From Seohaeicola saemankumensis (GTDB lineage: Bacteria > Pseudomonadota > Alphaproteobacteria > Rhodobacterales > Rhodobacteraceae): a DNA stretch of 64,000 nt. The position numbers and the translations under genes were made by a program. How positions within the stretch are numbered: the first letter of the stretch is position 1; the number at the start of each line of letters is the position of its first letter. The stretch covers positions 124,001-188,000 of the forward strand of contig NZ_JAINWI010000003.1 in assembly GCF_021021435.1 (NCBI RefSeq), given 5' to 3'. Below the pieces are notes generated by a model. The model saw only the letters and a list, made by a program, of their open reading frames with translations. It did no database searches and was not told the DNA's origin. This document shows positions 48,552 through 56,888 of this stretch, one piece after another.

Positions 48552-49118
48552 ATGAGAGTAAAAGAAAATGTGGGTGACCCAGTGACACACGACGTTACAA
48601 CGACCCGCAGAGTGCTTGGATCGGTTAAGTGGTTTGATCCTGTAAAGGGTTTTGGTTTTGTAGTCGCTGACGAGGGCGGCCCGGACATTCTGCTGCATGC
48701 CAATGTGCTTCGCAACTTCGGCCAGAGTTCAGTGGCCGATGGCGCCAAAATAGAGATCGACGTGCAAGACACAGCTCGCGGCGTGCAGGCTGTCGAAGTG
48801 TTCCGCATCGAACCACCTGTCGGAAGCGAAGCCGCGATGCTGGCCGATTTCGAGGATATTGACCCCGAAATCATGCGCAACGCCCCTCTGGAGCCTTCGC
48901 GCGTTAAATGGTTCGACAAGGCCAAGGGCTTTGGCTTCGGCAATGTCTTTGGGCGTCACGAAGACGTCTTCATCCATATCGAGGTGCTGCGCCGTTCGGG
49001 TCTGGCCGATCTGCAACCCGGTGAGGCGGTATGCTTGCGGGTGATCGAGGGCAAACGTGGCCGGATGGCCACCGAAGTCTGTGCTTGGGAGGCCGCAGTA
49101 AAGGCCCGCAGCGAATGA
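48552..49118 (+). CDS. Double cold-shock-domain protein
   Basis: A 188-residue protein with two cold-shock domains: residues about 22-85 (GSVKWFDPVKGFGFVV) and 116-180 (RVKWFDKAKGFGFGNV), joined by an acidic linker. Both retain KGFGF RNP1 motifs; the second RNP2 is DVFIHI and the first is DILLHA. It should bind single-stranded RNA or DNA. I choose the ATG at 48552; a TTG at 48516 and a GTG at 48582 are alternatives. Its stop overlaps the DUF192 gene start (ATGA). Confidence 0.85.
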   Translation: MRVKENVGDPVTHDVTTTRRVLGSVKWFDPVKGFGFVVADEGGPDILLHANVLRNFGQSSVADGAKIEIDVQDTARGVQAVEVFRIEPPVGSEAAMLADFEDIDPEIMRNAPLEPSRVKWFDKAKGFGFGNVFGRHEDVFIHIEVLRRSGLADLQPGEAVCLRVIEGKRGRMATEVCAWEAAVKARSE

Positions 49119-49582
49119 TCCAACGGACAGTGCTGGCGCTTTGGCTGATTCTTGGCGCCAGCTTGGCGCAGGGCGCCGAATGCCGCGACGATACGGTCCA
49201 GTTGCGCGGTGACTGGGGGCAAGCGCGGTTCACGGTCGATTTGGCGGATACGCCGGATACCCGCAGCCGGGGTTTGATGTTCGTCGAATCCATGCCGAAA
49301 AGCGCAGGGATGCTTTTTGTCTATGACGCGCCGCAGCGCGCGACATTCTGGATGCGAAATACCCTGATTTCCCTCGACATGATTTTCACCGACGAAACGG
49401 GCACGGTGCAGCATGTGCACCACAGTGCGATTCCCGGCGACGAGACCACGATCGACGGGGGCAGCGGTATCCTGACCGTGCTGGAAATCAATGGCGGCAT
49501 GGCCCGTGCTATGGGTATCACGGAAGGTAGCCAGATGCGCCATCCGGCCTTCGCGCCTGCAAGCGCCGCCTGGCCTTGCTGA
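49115..49582 (+). CDS. DUF192 secreted protein
   Basis: A 155-residue protein with a signal peptide (about 1-20, cleavage after AQGA) and a DUF192 domain covering the rest: SRGLMFVESMPKSAGMLFVYD (split at about 48-68), FWMRNTLISLDMIF and a C-terminal NGGMARAMGI. The family is widespread and without firm function. It is translationally coupled to the cold-shock gene. Confidence 0.85.
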   Translation: MIQRTVLALWLILGASLAQGAECRDDTVQLRGDWGQARFTVDLADTPDTRSRGLMFVESMPKSAGMLFVYDAPQRATFWMRNTLISLDMIFTDETGTVQHVHHSAIPGDETTIDGGSGILTVLEINGGMARAMGITEGSQMRHPAFAPASAAWPC

Positions 49583-49717
49583 CAGCTGCGATCTTGTCTT
49601 GAAACTGTTTGAGACAGGGCCTTTCCGCGCACATCATGGCATATCCGATTCAATTCGCCACGACATGCTTTAAGGGCTTTTCAAACCGGCGCGGGCGGTT
49701 TAGATGCAGTCTCGGTC

Positions 49718-49794
49718 CGGGGCGTAGCGCAGTCTGGTAGCGCATCTGTTTTGGGAACAGAGGGTCGGGAGTTCGAATCTCTCCGCCCCGACCA
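49718..49794 (+). tRNA. tRNA-Pro (anticodon UGG)
   Basis: A 77-nt cloverleaf: acceptor CGGGGCG pairs with CGCCCCG, the anticodon arm TCTGT-TTTGGGA-ACAGA carries TGG, the T arm contains GTTCGAATC, and discriminator A plus CCA are encoded. Confidence 0.97.
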
Positions 49795-49833
49795 TTTGAC
49801 GCAAGCGGCCCCCCAAGCCCTGCTCATCTTTTC

Positions 49834-50346
49834 TCAAAGTAGCGTTCCACCCAGTTGGACCATGACCCGCGCAACCCGTCTTGCGATGCGGGGGTCCGGA
49901 AAGAAGACGCGCAGCACGTCACCGCCAGCGCGCGGCACCTCCAGGTAATTCGTAGCCGCCAGCACATAGCCTTCCCCCTGGCTTTCAAGGCGCAACCTGA
50001 TCACGCTTTCGGGCAGTTGCGCGATTGTGCCGTCATAGCGCAGGATCGCGCCCGCCGTTGCGTCGGGTGGCAGAAGCATCCGGCATTCGATGACCCCCGC
50101 GGCGGGGCGCAGGATTCGTTGCGTGGGGGCGGTGCAGATCTGCGGCAAGGCATCAAGCAGTGCATCGGGCGGTGCCACGAAATAGGCGCGCTGCTCGGGC
50201 AATGGCTGGTTTGATGGCGGAGCAGGTGCCGGAACCCGAGAACACCCTGCCAGCGCAAGCACCATGGCCAGCCCTGCAAAGCCCGGCGTCCCGAGGCGTG
50301 ATCGCCACGCAAAAAGTGCCAAAAAGAATCGCTGCCACATCATCAT
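49834..50346 (-). CDS. Hypothetical lipoprotein
   Basis: A 170-residue protein with a long N-terminal segment and a lipobox LALAGC placing the lipidated Cys at residue 35. The mature part is Pro-rich at first (VPAPAPPSNQPLP), then a compact domain with a single Cys pair (QICTAP and IECRML). A shorter start inside the leader is possible. No family recognised. It faces tRNA-Pro. Confidence 0.65.
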   Translation of the reverse strand: MMMWQRFFLALFAWRSRLGTPGFAGLAMVLALAGCSRVPAPAPPSNQPLPEQRAYFVAPPDALLDALPQICTAPTQRILRPAAGVIECRMLLPPDATAGAILRYDGTIAQLPESVIRLRLESQGEGYVLAATNYLEVPRAGGDVLRVFFPDPRIARRVARVMVQLGGTLL

Positions 50347-50876
50347 CTGGTAGTTGCCCGTGACCTTTCAGCATCATTTGGTAGGTTGCCTGAAATACAG
50401 GCAGTTCTCCACACGCAGGTGACGGACTAAACCTGATCCTTCAAAACTGGGTGTTAACCGTGCTGAATGCAACGTGTTTCGCCGCATATCCACAAAGCTA
50501 TCCCCAAGCCCGCTAAGATGAGTCTCGCACAGCCGATTTGGCAACGCGCGTTGAAACGTGGGTCAAGGAATTTTTGTTGTGCGTAAGTCAAAAATCTAAG
50601 TTGACGTTGCAGGTCCGGATACGTCAGATTGTGCAGGCCGGATAGTCGATCCACTATATGTTGTGTGTGTGATAGGGTCACGGCGAGGGACAAAAACAAA
50701 AACCATATCGGGCAGAGGCCAGACGCTGCCAAAGCGCCGCCAAACTTGCCCGCGCATGGGATCGCCTTTTTCGAAGGCGTGGCATGCGGGATGTTTTGCT
50801 TTCTCGGCCTCTTCCGGTGCGGTGATGTCGCGCAATGACGCGGTGTCGGATTTGAACGCTACACATGAGGCACGAG
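50347..50876. other. Intergenic region upstream of nrdJ
   Basis: About 530 bp without a convincing gene. It holds two DnaA-box-like 9-mers one mismatch from TTATCCACA (50405-50413 and 50486-50494), a promoter-like TTGACG with TCAGAT 17 bp later (50601-50629), and an NrdR box. I found no cobalamin riboswitch motif despite the B12 dependence of the downstream enzyme. Confidence 0.5.
50651..50666. promoter_or_regulatory. NrdR box upstream of nrdJ
   Basis: CCACTATATGTTGTGT, read on the other strand, fits the consensus ACACWATATATWGTGT at 14 of 16 positions. A TTGTG half-site (50629-50633) lies exactly 32 bp upstream of the TTGTG in this box, the usual spacing of paired NrdR boxes. Confidence 0.65.
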
Positions 50877-53800
50877 ATGAAGATCGACAGAAAATTTACA
50901 AAAGCCGGGCAGGACGCATATGCAGAGCTGGATTTCGTAACGACCGCTTCGGAAATCCGTAACCCCGACGGCACCGTCGTGTTCCGTCTGGACGAGGTGG
51001 AAGTTCCGGCAAGCTGGTCGCAAGTCGCATCCGACGTCATCGCACAAAAGTATTTCCGCAAGGCTGGCGTGCCGGTCAAACTCAAGAAAGTCGCCGAGAA
51101 AGGCGTGCCCGAATTCCTGTGGCGCTCGGTTCCCGATGGCGACAAGGTCGAAAAGACAGGCGAAACGTCGTCCAAGCAGGTATTCGACCGTCTGGCAGGC
51201 GCATGGGCCTATTGGGGCTGGAAGGGTGGATATTTCACCAAGGAAGAGGACGCGCGCGCCTATTACGACGAGATGCGCTATATGCTGGCCAGCCAGCGTG
51301 CGGCCCCCAACAGCCCGCAATGGTTCAACACGGGTCTGCATTGGGCTTACGGCATCGACGGTCCGTCGCAGGGGCATTACTATGTCGACTACCAGACCAA
51401 AGAGCTGACCAAATCCGCCAGCGCCTATGAGCATCCGCAGCCGCATGCCTGCTTCATCCAGTCGGTCAAGGATGATCTGGTCGGCGATGGCGGCATCATG
51501 GACCTTTGGGTGCGCGAGGCGCGCCTGTTCAAATACGGTTCGGGCACCGGCACCAACTTTTCGAGCTTGCGCGCCGATGGCGAGCGTCTGTCGGGCGGCG
51601 GAAAATCCTCGGGACTGATGGGCTTCCTCAAGATCGGTGACCGAGCGGCCGGCGCGATCAAGTCGGGCGGCACCACACGTCGCGCGGCCAAGATGGTGAT
51701 CGTCGATGCGGACCACCCCGATATTCAGGAATACATCAACTGGAAGGTCAAGGAAGAGCAGAAGGTCGCCAGCATCGTCGCCGGATCGAAGATGCACGAG
51801 CAGAAGCTGAACGCGATCTTTGCCGCGATCAAGGCATGGGATGGAAGCACCGAAGATTCGGTCAATCCGGCCAAGAACCCGCAGCTCAAGGATGCGATCC
51901 GCGGCGCGAAAAAGGTGATGATCCCCGAAACCTACGTCAAGCGCGTGCTGGATTATGCCAAGCAGGGTTACGGCTCGATCGAATTCCCGACCTATGACAC
52001 TGATTGGGATTCCGAGGCTTACGCTTCTGTATCCGGCCAGAACTCGAACAACTCGGTCCGCGTCACCGATGCCTTTCTCAAGGCTGTCGAAGATAACGCT
52101 GATTGGGAATTGATCCGCCGCACCGATGGATCGGTCGCCAAGACCATCAAGGCGCGCGATCTGTGGGAAGATATCGGTCACGCCGCATGGGCTTGCGCCG
52201 ATCCCGGCATCCAGTATCACGATACAGTCAACGACTGGCACACATGCCCCGAAGACGGCGCGATCCGTGGATCGAACCCGTGCTCGGAATACATGTTCCT
52301 TGACGATACGGCCTGCAATCTTGCCTCGATGAACCTGCTGAAGTTCTACAAGGATGGGCAGTTTCAGGCCGAAGACTATATGCACGCAACCCGCCTGTGG
52401 ACCGTGACGCTGGAAATCAGCGTGATGATGGCGCAATTCCCGTCCCGCGAAATAGCGCAGCGCTCTTACGATTTCCGTACGCTGGGTCTGGGCTATGCCA
52501 ATATCGGCGGTCTGCTGATGAACATGGGCCTTGGCTATGACAGCGAAGAGGGCCGCGCGATGGCCGGTGCCCTGACCGCGATCATGACCGGTGTGGCCTA
52601 TGCGACATCCGCCGAAATGGCTGGCGAGTTGGGTGCCTTCGACGGCTACAAGCGCAACAGCAAGCATATGCTGCGCGTGATCCGCAACCACCGCAACGCT
52701 GCTTATGGCGCGACAGATGGCTACGAGTCGCTGGCGACCAAGCCTGTGCCGCTCGATCACGCCAACTGTCCCGACCAGCGTCTGGTCGAACTGGCCAAAT
52801 CTGCGTGGGACGAGGCCTTGACCCTTGGCAAGAAGCACGGCTACCGCAACGCCCAGACATCGGTGATCGCACCTACAGGCACGATCGGTCTGGTGATGGA
52901 TTGCGATACCACGGGGATCGAGCCTGACTTCGCGCTGGTAAAATTCAAGAAGCTCGCCGGTGGCGGTTACTTCAAGATCATTAACCATTCTGTGCCCGCC
53001 GCGCTGGAAAAACTCGGCTATGGTTCCGCCCATATCGAGGAAATCGTATCCTATGCGGTCGGTCACGGCAGCATCGGCAACGCGCCCGGCATCAACACCA
53101 CCAGCCTGATCGGGCACGGCTTCGGCCCGCGCGAGATCGAGAAGGTGGAAAGCGCACTGGGATCGGCTTTCGACATCCGTTTCGTCTTCAACCAGTGGAC
53201 GCTGGGATCGGAATTCTGCCAGAACGTGCTGGGCATTCCAGCTGAAAAGCTGAACGATCCGACCTTCGATCTACTGCGTCATCTGGGCTATACCAAGTCG
53301 GATATCGAGGCGGCGAACGACCATGTTTGCGGTACGATGACTCTGGAAGGTGCCCCGCATCTGGACCCCGCGCATTACCACATCTTCGATTGCGCCAATC
53401 CTTGCGGAAAGAAAGGCAAGCGTTATCTTGGGGTTAACAGCCATATCTACATGATGGCGGCTGCACAGTCCTTCATCTCGGGCGCAATCTCGAAGACGAT
53501 CAACATGCCTAACGATGCAACCATCGAAGACTGCCAGAAAGCCTACGAGCTGAGCTGGAAACTGGGCGTCAAAGCCAACGCGCTGTACCGTGACGGCTCG
53601 AAACTCAGCCAGCCGCTGGCATCGGCGCTGGTGGAGGATGATGACGAGGCGATGGAGATCCTCGAAAGCGGATCGGCACAGGAAAAAGCTGCCGTGATCG
53701 CCGAGAAGATCGTCGAGAAGATCATCATCAAGGAAATCGCCCGTGGCCGTGAAAAGCTTCCCGAGCGGCGCAAGGGCTACACCCAGAAGGCCATCGTCGG

Positions 53801-54554
53801 CGGTCACAAGGTCTACCTGCGCACCGGCGAATATGCCGATGGCCAGCTGGGTGAGATCTTCATCGACATGCACAAGGAAGGTGCGGGTTTCCGCGCGATG
53901 ATGAACAACTTTGCCATCGCCGTATCTGTGGGTCTTCAGTATGGCGTGCCGCTGGAAGAATTCGTGGATGCCTTCACCTTCACCAAGTTCGAGCCGGCCG
54001 GTCTGGTGCAGGGCAACGACTCGATCAAGAACGCGACCTCGATCCTTGATTACATCTTCCGCGAACTGGCCGTGTCCTATCTGGACCGGACCGATCTGGC
54101 CCATGTGAAGCCGCAGGGCGCCAGCTTTGACGATCTGGGCCGTGGCGAGGAAGAGGGCGTGTCGAACGTGTCCGAAATTTCGGAAAACGCCGCTTCGCGC
54201 AGCCTTGAGGTGCTCAAGCAGATCAGCTCGACCGGCTATCTGCGTAAGCGCCTGCCGCAAGAACTTGTGGTGTTTCAGGGCGGGCAGAACGGCATGAACG
54301 AGTTGATGGCGACAGGGACCGATCCGGTCAGCGCGTTGCAGACCCTCGTGCCCGAAACCAGCTTCCGCGCCAGCGCCAGTGTCACAACCACCACTGCGGT
54401 GGCCAGCGGCACAGTCAGCATGGATGCCCGCGCCAAGGCCAAGATGCAAGGCTATGAAGGCGAGGCTTGCGGCGATTGCGGCAACTACACGCTGGTCCGC
54501 AACGGCACCTGCATGAAGTGCAACACCTGCGGCGCAACAAGCGGCTGTAGCTGA
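50877..54554 (+). CDS. nrdJ: Vitamin B12-dependent ribonucleoside-diphosphate reductase
   Basis: A 1225-residue class II ribonucleotide reductase that makes deoxynucleotides with adenosylcobalamin. The catalytic barrel includes the NSNNSVRV segment, [20 protein letters not shown] (split about 470-489) and [16 protein letters not shown]. The C-terminus has a TSCxxC-like zinc-ribbon ending CGDCG...CMKCNTCG. Size matches the long alphaproteobacterial form. ATG 50877 has GAGG 7 nt upstream; ATG 50865 is less likely. Upstream NrdR box suggests control with DNA synthesis. A strong hairpin follows. Confidence 0.95.
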   Translation: MKIDRKFTKAGQDAYAELDFVTTASEIRNPDGTVVFRLDEVEVPASWSQVASDVIAQKYFRKAGVPVKLKKVAEKGVPEFLWRSVPDGDKVEKTGETSSKQVFDRLAGAWAYWGWKGGYFTKEEDARAYYDEMRYMLASQRAAPNSPQWFNTGLHWAYGIDGPSQGHYYVDYQTKELTKSASAYEHPQPHACFIQSVKDDLVGDGGIMDLWVREARLFKYGSGTGTNFSSLRADGERLSGGGKSSGLMGFLKIGDRAAGAIKSGGTTRRAAKMVIVDADHPDIQEYINWKVKEEQKVASIVAGSKMHEQKLNAIFAAIKAWDGSTEDSVNPAKNPQLKDAIRGAKKVMIPETYVKRVLDYAKQGYGSIEFPTYDTDWDSEAYASVSGQNSNNSVRVTDAFLKAVEDNADWELIRRTDGSVAKTIKARDLWEDIGHAAWACADPGIQYHDTVNDWHTCPEDGAIRGSNPCSEYMFLDDTACNLASMNLLKFYKDGQFQAEDYMHATRLWTVTLEISVMMAQFPSREIAQRSYDFRTLGLGYANIGGLLMNMGLGYDSEEGRAMAGALTAIMTGVAYATSAEMAGELGAFDGYKRNSKHMLRVIRNHRNAAYGATDGYESLATKPVPLDHANCPDQRLVELAKSAWDEALTLGKKHGYRNAQTSVIAPTGTIGLVMDCDTTGIEPDFALVKFKKLAGGGYFKIINHSVPAALEKLGYGSAHIEEIVSYAVGHGSIGNAPGINTTSLIGHGFGPREIEKVESALGSAFDIRFVFNQWTLGSEFCQNVLGIPAEKLNDPTFDLLRHLGYTKSDIEAANDHVCGTMTLEGAPHLDPAHYHIFDCANPCGKKGKRYLGVNSHIYMMAAAQSFISGAISKTINMPNDATIEDCQKAYELSWKLGVKANALYRDGSKLSQPLASALVEDDDEAMEILESGSAQEKAAVIAEKIVEKIIIKEIARGREKLPERRKGYTQKAIVGGHKVYLRTGEYADGQLGEIFIDMHKEGAGFRAMMNNFAIAVSVGLQYGVPLEEFVDAFTFTKFEPAGLVQGNDSIKNATSILDYIFRELAVSYLDRTDLAHVKPQGASFDDLGRGEEEGVSNVSEISENAASRSLEVLKQISSTGYLRKRLPQELVVFQGGQNGMNELMATGTDPVSALQTLVPETSFRASASVTTTTAVASGTVSMDARAKAKMQGYEGEACGDCGNYTLVRNGTCMKCNTCGATSGCS

Positions 54555-54567
54555 TAAGATTGGGGTT

Positions 54568-54595
54568 GAGGGCAGATGTTGACGCATCTGCCCTC
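54568..54595 (+). terminator. Hairpin after nrdJ
   Basis: GAGGGCAGATG-ttgacg-CATCTGCCCTC is a perfect 11-bp stem starting 14 nt after the nrdJ stop. No T-run follows, so it may stabilise the 3' end or assist Rho-dependent termination. Confidence 0.6.
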
Positions 54596-54708
54596 GGCTC
54601 TCCCGCAATAGCCTAGAACGCTGCGGGATAAGCTAGTTCGGCTCTTCCGAGTCGATACGGAAACGTAGGACATAGACCGACATAGTGATCAATAGCGTTC
54701 TGAGTAGC

Positions 54709-54746
54709 CCACAGGTTTGCCACCAACATATGCTCGTGGCCTGTGG
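54709..54746 (+). promoter_or_regulatory. Hairpin/dyad in the leader of the DUF3892-like gene
   Basis: CCACAGG pairs with CCTGTGG and the inner CCAC with GTGG, making 11 bp with a 4-nt TTTG bulge on the left side. It ends 21 nt before the start codon, just before the ribosome site, so it could act as an operator or a translational control hairpin. Confidence 0.45.
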
Positions 54747-54767
54747 ATATCTTAAGGAGCCAATAGA

Positions 54768-54977
54768 ATGGCGAAGAAGAACATTACTGTAACTCGTGAA
54801 ACCGCCTCCGGCCTAAACACTCATTTCAATGTGCCGGGCCGTGGTGAGGTAACACGAGGACAACTTGTTCGCGAAGTCCAAGTAGGAAAGCATCCAGGGT
54901 ATCATACCCGAGATGTAAACGGTCGGCGCATAGTCGCTTCAAACCCTGATGGTTCTGAGAGGAACCATCTTGGATAG
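54768..54977 (+). CDS. Small DUF3892-like protein
   Basis: A 69-residue basic protein: MAKKNITVTRE, then a GRGEVTRGQLVREVQVGKHPGYH core (split) and a C-terminal NPDGSERNHLG. The pattern recalls DUF3892 proteins, of unknown function; recognition is tentative. AAGGAG lies 10 nt before the ATG. Local G+C is lower than in nrdJ (31 of 60 in 54781-54840). It stands alone with its own leader dyad and a downstream terminator, suggesting an acquired monocistronic gene. Confidence 0.6.
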   Translation: MAKKNITVTRETASGLNTHFNVPGRGEVTRGQLVREVQVGKHPGYHTRDVNGRRIVASNPDGSERNHLG

Positions 54978-54992
54978 ATAGCAAGTGAACAC

Positions 54993-55012
54993 GGGGCAGG
55001 TGCGCTTGCCCC
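54993..55012 (+). terminator. Short hairpin after DUF3892-like gene
   Basis: GGGGCA-ggtgcgct-TGCCCC, a 6-bp stem 15 nt after the stop, with no T-run. Probably weaker than the terminator at 55078-55109. Confidence 0.35.
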
Positions 55013-55077
55013 GGGCGGATCGGGCCGCAGGCAGAACACTCCGAGCGGTGAACAGATTGAGCCTGATCAGCAAAACT

Positions 55078-55109
55078 GGGGGGATGCGTGCATCCCTCCT
55101 TTTTCTTTT
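55078..55109 (+). terminator. Strong Rho-independent terminator
   Basis: GGGGGATGC-GT-GCATCCCTCC forms about 9-10 bp (very tight loop, likely opening to four bases) and is followed by TTTTTCTTTT. It ends the DUF3892-like transcript or an unrecognised short RNA starting within 54980-55075. Confidence 0.75.
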
Positions 55110-55283
55110 GCAGATAGATAATTCATTTCACGGTCATGCTCTTTCACGGATTGGTAGCATGCCGCGTGTCACCAGCTTGGCTGGCACAAAAATTATATTA
55201 AGGATTCATAACGTCTTGGCCGCGTAGCTGGCCGAAATCCGCTGGATTGACGCCGCGGAAACAGGAAAAGCCTGCAACCGGAG

Positions 55284-55309
55284 GGAACGATTTTCGACAG
55301 GGCGACGTT
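55284..55309 (+). promoter_or_regulatory. EcfG-type stress promoter candidate
   Basis: GGAAC-N17-CGTT matches the general-stress-response (EcfG) promoter of alphaproteobacteria. It lies 204 bp before csbD with a long leader. EcfG is not present in all Rhodobacterales, so this needs a genome check. The 55110-55283 stretch before it shows only AT-rich sequence. Confidence 0.45.
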
Positions 55310-55512
55310 GTCTTTGCATGGCGGCAGGGAAGCGCGTCACATGTCGGAAAAATCCCCGGCAGGGCATTTCTTCCCGTCGCAACACGGATCGCGGCACGAT
55401 GCGGCGATGCGTGAAGACAAGGACCAGCCTCATGCATCTTTTGCATGCGACGGGCTCCTGGCGAACCTGCGTGTGCTGCGTTTTGTGGCACCGATGATAG
55501 GAGTGAGTGAAG

Positions 55513-55710
55513 ATGAACTGGGATCAAATCCAAGGTAAATGGAAACAGTTTACGGGCAGCGCCAAAGAGAACTGGGGCAAGCTGACGGATGACGATCTGG
55601 ATCAGGTTGAAGGCAAGCGTGACCAGCTTGTCGGCAAGATTCAGGAAAAATACGGAATCGCCCGCGAAGAAGCCGAACGTCAGGTTGACGATTGGAGCAA
55701 CAGGAGCTGA
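55513..55710 (+). CDS. CsbD-family stress protein
   Basis: A 65-residue CsbD protein: MNWDQIQGKWKQFTGSAKENWGKLTDDDL, then EGKRDQLVGKIQEKYG and a C-terminal EEAERQVDDW helix. CsbD proteins are small, hydrophilic, highly charged and induced by general stress in many bacteria; the molecular role is unknown. Start ATG 55513 has AGGAG upstream; a GTG two codons earlier is possible. It lies between an EcfG-like promoter and the PRC-barrel gene. Confidence 0.88.
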   Translation: MNWDQIQGKWKQFTGSAKENWGKLTDDDLDQVEGKRDQLVGKIQEKYGIAREEAERQVDDWSNRS

Positions 55711-55740
55711 TCAGCGCGCCCTCGCGTTGAACAGGCCTGC

Positions 55741-55765
55741 GTGACGGCCTGATATAGGCCGTCAC
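55741..55765 (+). terminator. Hairpin after csbD
   Basis: GTGACGGCCT-gatat-AGGCCGTCAC is a perfect 10-bp stem 30 nt after the csbD stop. No T-run follows, so read-through into the PRC-barrel gene is possible. Confidence 0.55.
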
Positions 55766-55879
55766 ACCAGAACACCCGAAAATCAAAGGGGAATGGGCGC
55801 GCCCTCGCGCACAGTCCCGATCATAAAGGATGATGGGTCCGGCCGATGGTCGGGTGGCCCGCAGCCTAAGGAGAGACTC

Positions 55880-56809
55880 ATGAAAAATCTTATGACAACC
55901 ACCGCCATGGTCATCGCACTGGGCATGCCCGTTGCTGGCTACGCACAGACTGTCTCGACCACCACCGAGACTTCGGCATCTGCGACTTCGGCATCTGCGG
56001 GTGCGGAAACGGGCTTTCTGGCCGAGCGCGGCCTGAACGAGATGCTGGCCACCGACCTGATGGGCAAGGACGTCTATGTGCGTCAGGGCGCAGCAGAGAC
56101 CAATGGTGAAGCAGCCACGATGACTGCAGCGGACCTCGAAAACATGGATAATATCGGTCAGATCAACGATCTGGTACTGTCCAACGACGGGTCGGTTCTG
56201 GCCGTTGTGATCGGCATTGGCGGCTTTCTGGGCGTCGCCGAGCAGGACGTGGCCGTGACGATGGATCAGGTCAGCTTTGCAACTAACGCCGACGACATGG
56301 AAGAGACCTATGTTGTCGTCAATACGTCGGTTGAACTGCTGCAATCCTCGCCCGCCTTTGACCGCACCGCTGTGATGAACGGGGCGACCGGTATGCAGGA
56401 TGCAGATACGGCTGCAACCGACATGGAAAGCAGCACCGACGCGGATGCCGATGTTGCAACAGATGATGTCACGGACCGCGAGATGCTGACCGCGCCCGAT
56501 ACAGAGCGTGAGGGCTATACCGCTGTCACTGCAGCAGATGTGTCTGTTGACGATCTGATTGGCAAAACCGTCTATGACGCCGAGGACACGAATATCGGTA
56601 CGGTCGATGATGTGATCGTTGGCGATAACGGGTCGGTTCAGGACGTGATCATCGACTTCGGCGGCTTCCTTGGACTGGGTGCAACGCAAGTGGCGCTGAA
56701 CTTCGAGGAAATGACCATGCTGACCAACGAGGATGACGACCTGCGCGTCTATGTCTCGGCTACAGAAGAGCAGCTGGAAGCGATGCCGACTTATTCCGCA
56801 AACGACTGA
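55880..56809 (+). CDS. Secreted tandem PRC-barrel protein
   Basis: A 309-residue protein with a signal peptide (about 1-23, ending GYAQ) and two PRC-barrel-like domains at about 50-150 and 215-305. The two copies share the core DLxGKxVY...IGxxxDxxxxxDGSVxxVxxxxGGFLG, so the protein arose by internal duplication. The linker (about 165-205) is very acidic (DADADVATDD). PRC barrels bind proteins or RNA; exported copies are associated with envelope stress. AAGGAGAG precedes the start. It follows csbD. Confidence 0.82.
   Translation: MKNLMTTTAMVIALGMPVAGYAQTVSTTTETSASATSASAGAETGFLAERGLNEMLATDLMGKDVYVRQGAAETNGEAATMTAADLENMDNIGQINDLVLSNDGSVLAVVIGIGGFLGVAEQDVAVTMDQVSFATNADDMEETYVVVNTSVELLQSSPAFDRTAVMNGATGMQDADTAATDMESSTDADADVATDDVTDREMLTAPDTEREGYTAVTAADVSVDDLIGKTVYDAEDTNIGTVDDVIVGDNGSVQDVIIDFGGFLGLGATQVALNFEEMTMLTNEDDDLRVYVSATEEQLEAMPTYSAND
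55970..55999 (+). repeat. Two tandem 15-bp repeats within the PRC-barrel gene
   Basis: ACTTCGGCATCTGCG occurs twice head to tail, coding TSASA twice just after the signal peptide. Being in frame, it can expand or contract without breaking the gene. Confidence 0.8.
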
Positions 56810-56840
56810 TCGGAAGCTTCGTCCTGTCTTTAGGACAGCA

Positions 56841-56871
56841 CAAAGGGCCGTCCCCGAAAGCGGGCGGCCCT
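56841..56871 (-). terminator. Terminator after ornithine cyclodeaminase gene
   Basis: GGGCCG-CCCG...CGGGG-ACGGCCC forms a long stem with an AAAG/CTTT loop and is followed on the minus strand by TTTGTG. It also lies 37 nt past the PRC-barrel stop, so it may act in both directions. Confidence 0.6.
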
Positions 56872-56888
56872 GATGTGTCTGACGCCCT

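Noticed and set aside
50347-50870. Cobalamin riboswitch before the B12-dependent reductase
   Set aside because: I looked for the conserved B12-box-type core and its flanking purine-rich segments on the plus strand and saw neither.
50859-53117. 752-codon open frame on the minus strand
   Set aside because: It lies wholly opposite nrdJ, whose protein is clearly recognisable; long antisense frames are expected in high-GC genes and this one shows no family motif or ribosome site.
55308-55538. 76-codon frame overlapping the start of csbD
   Set aside because: No ribosome site, no family resemblance, and it overlaps the well-supported csbD start; more likely leader sequence.
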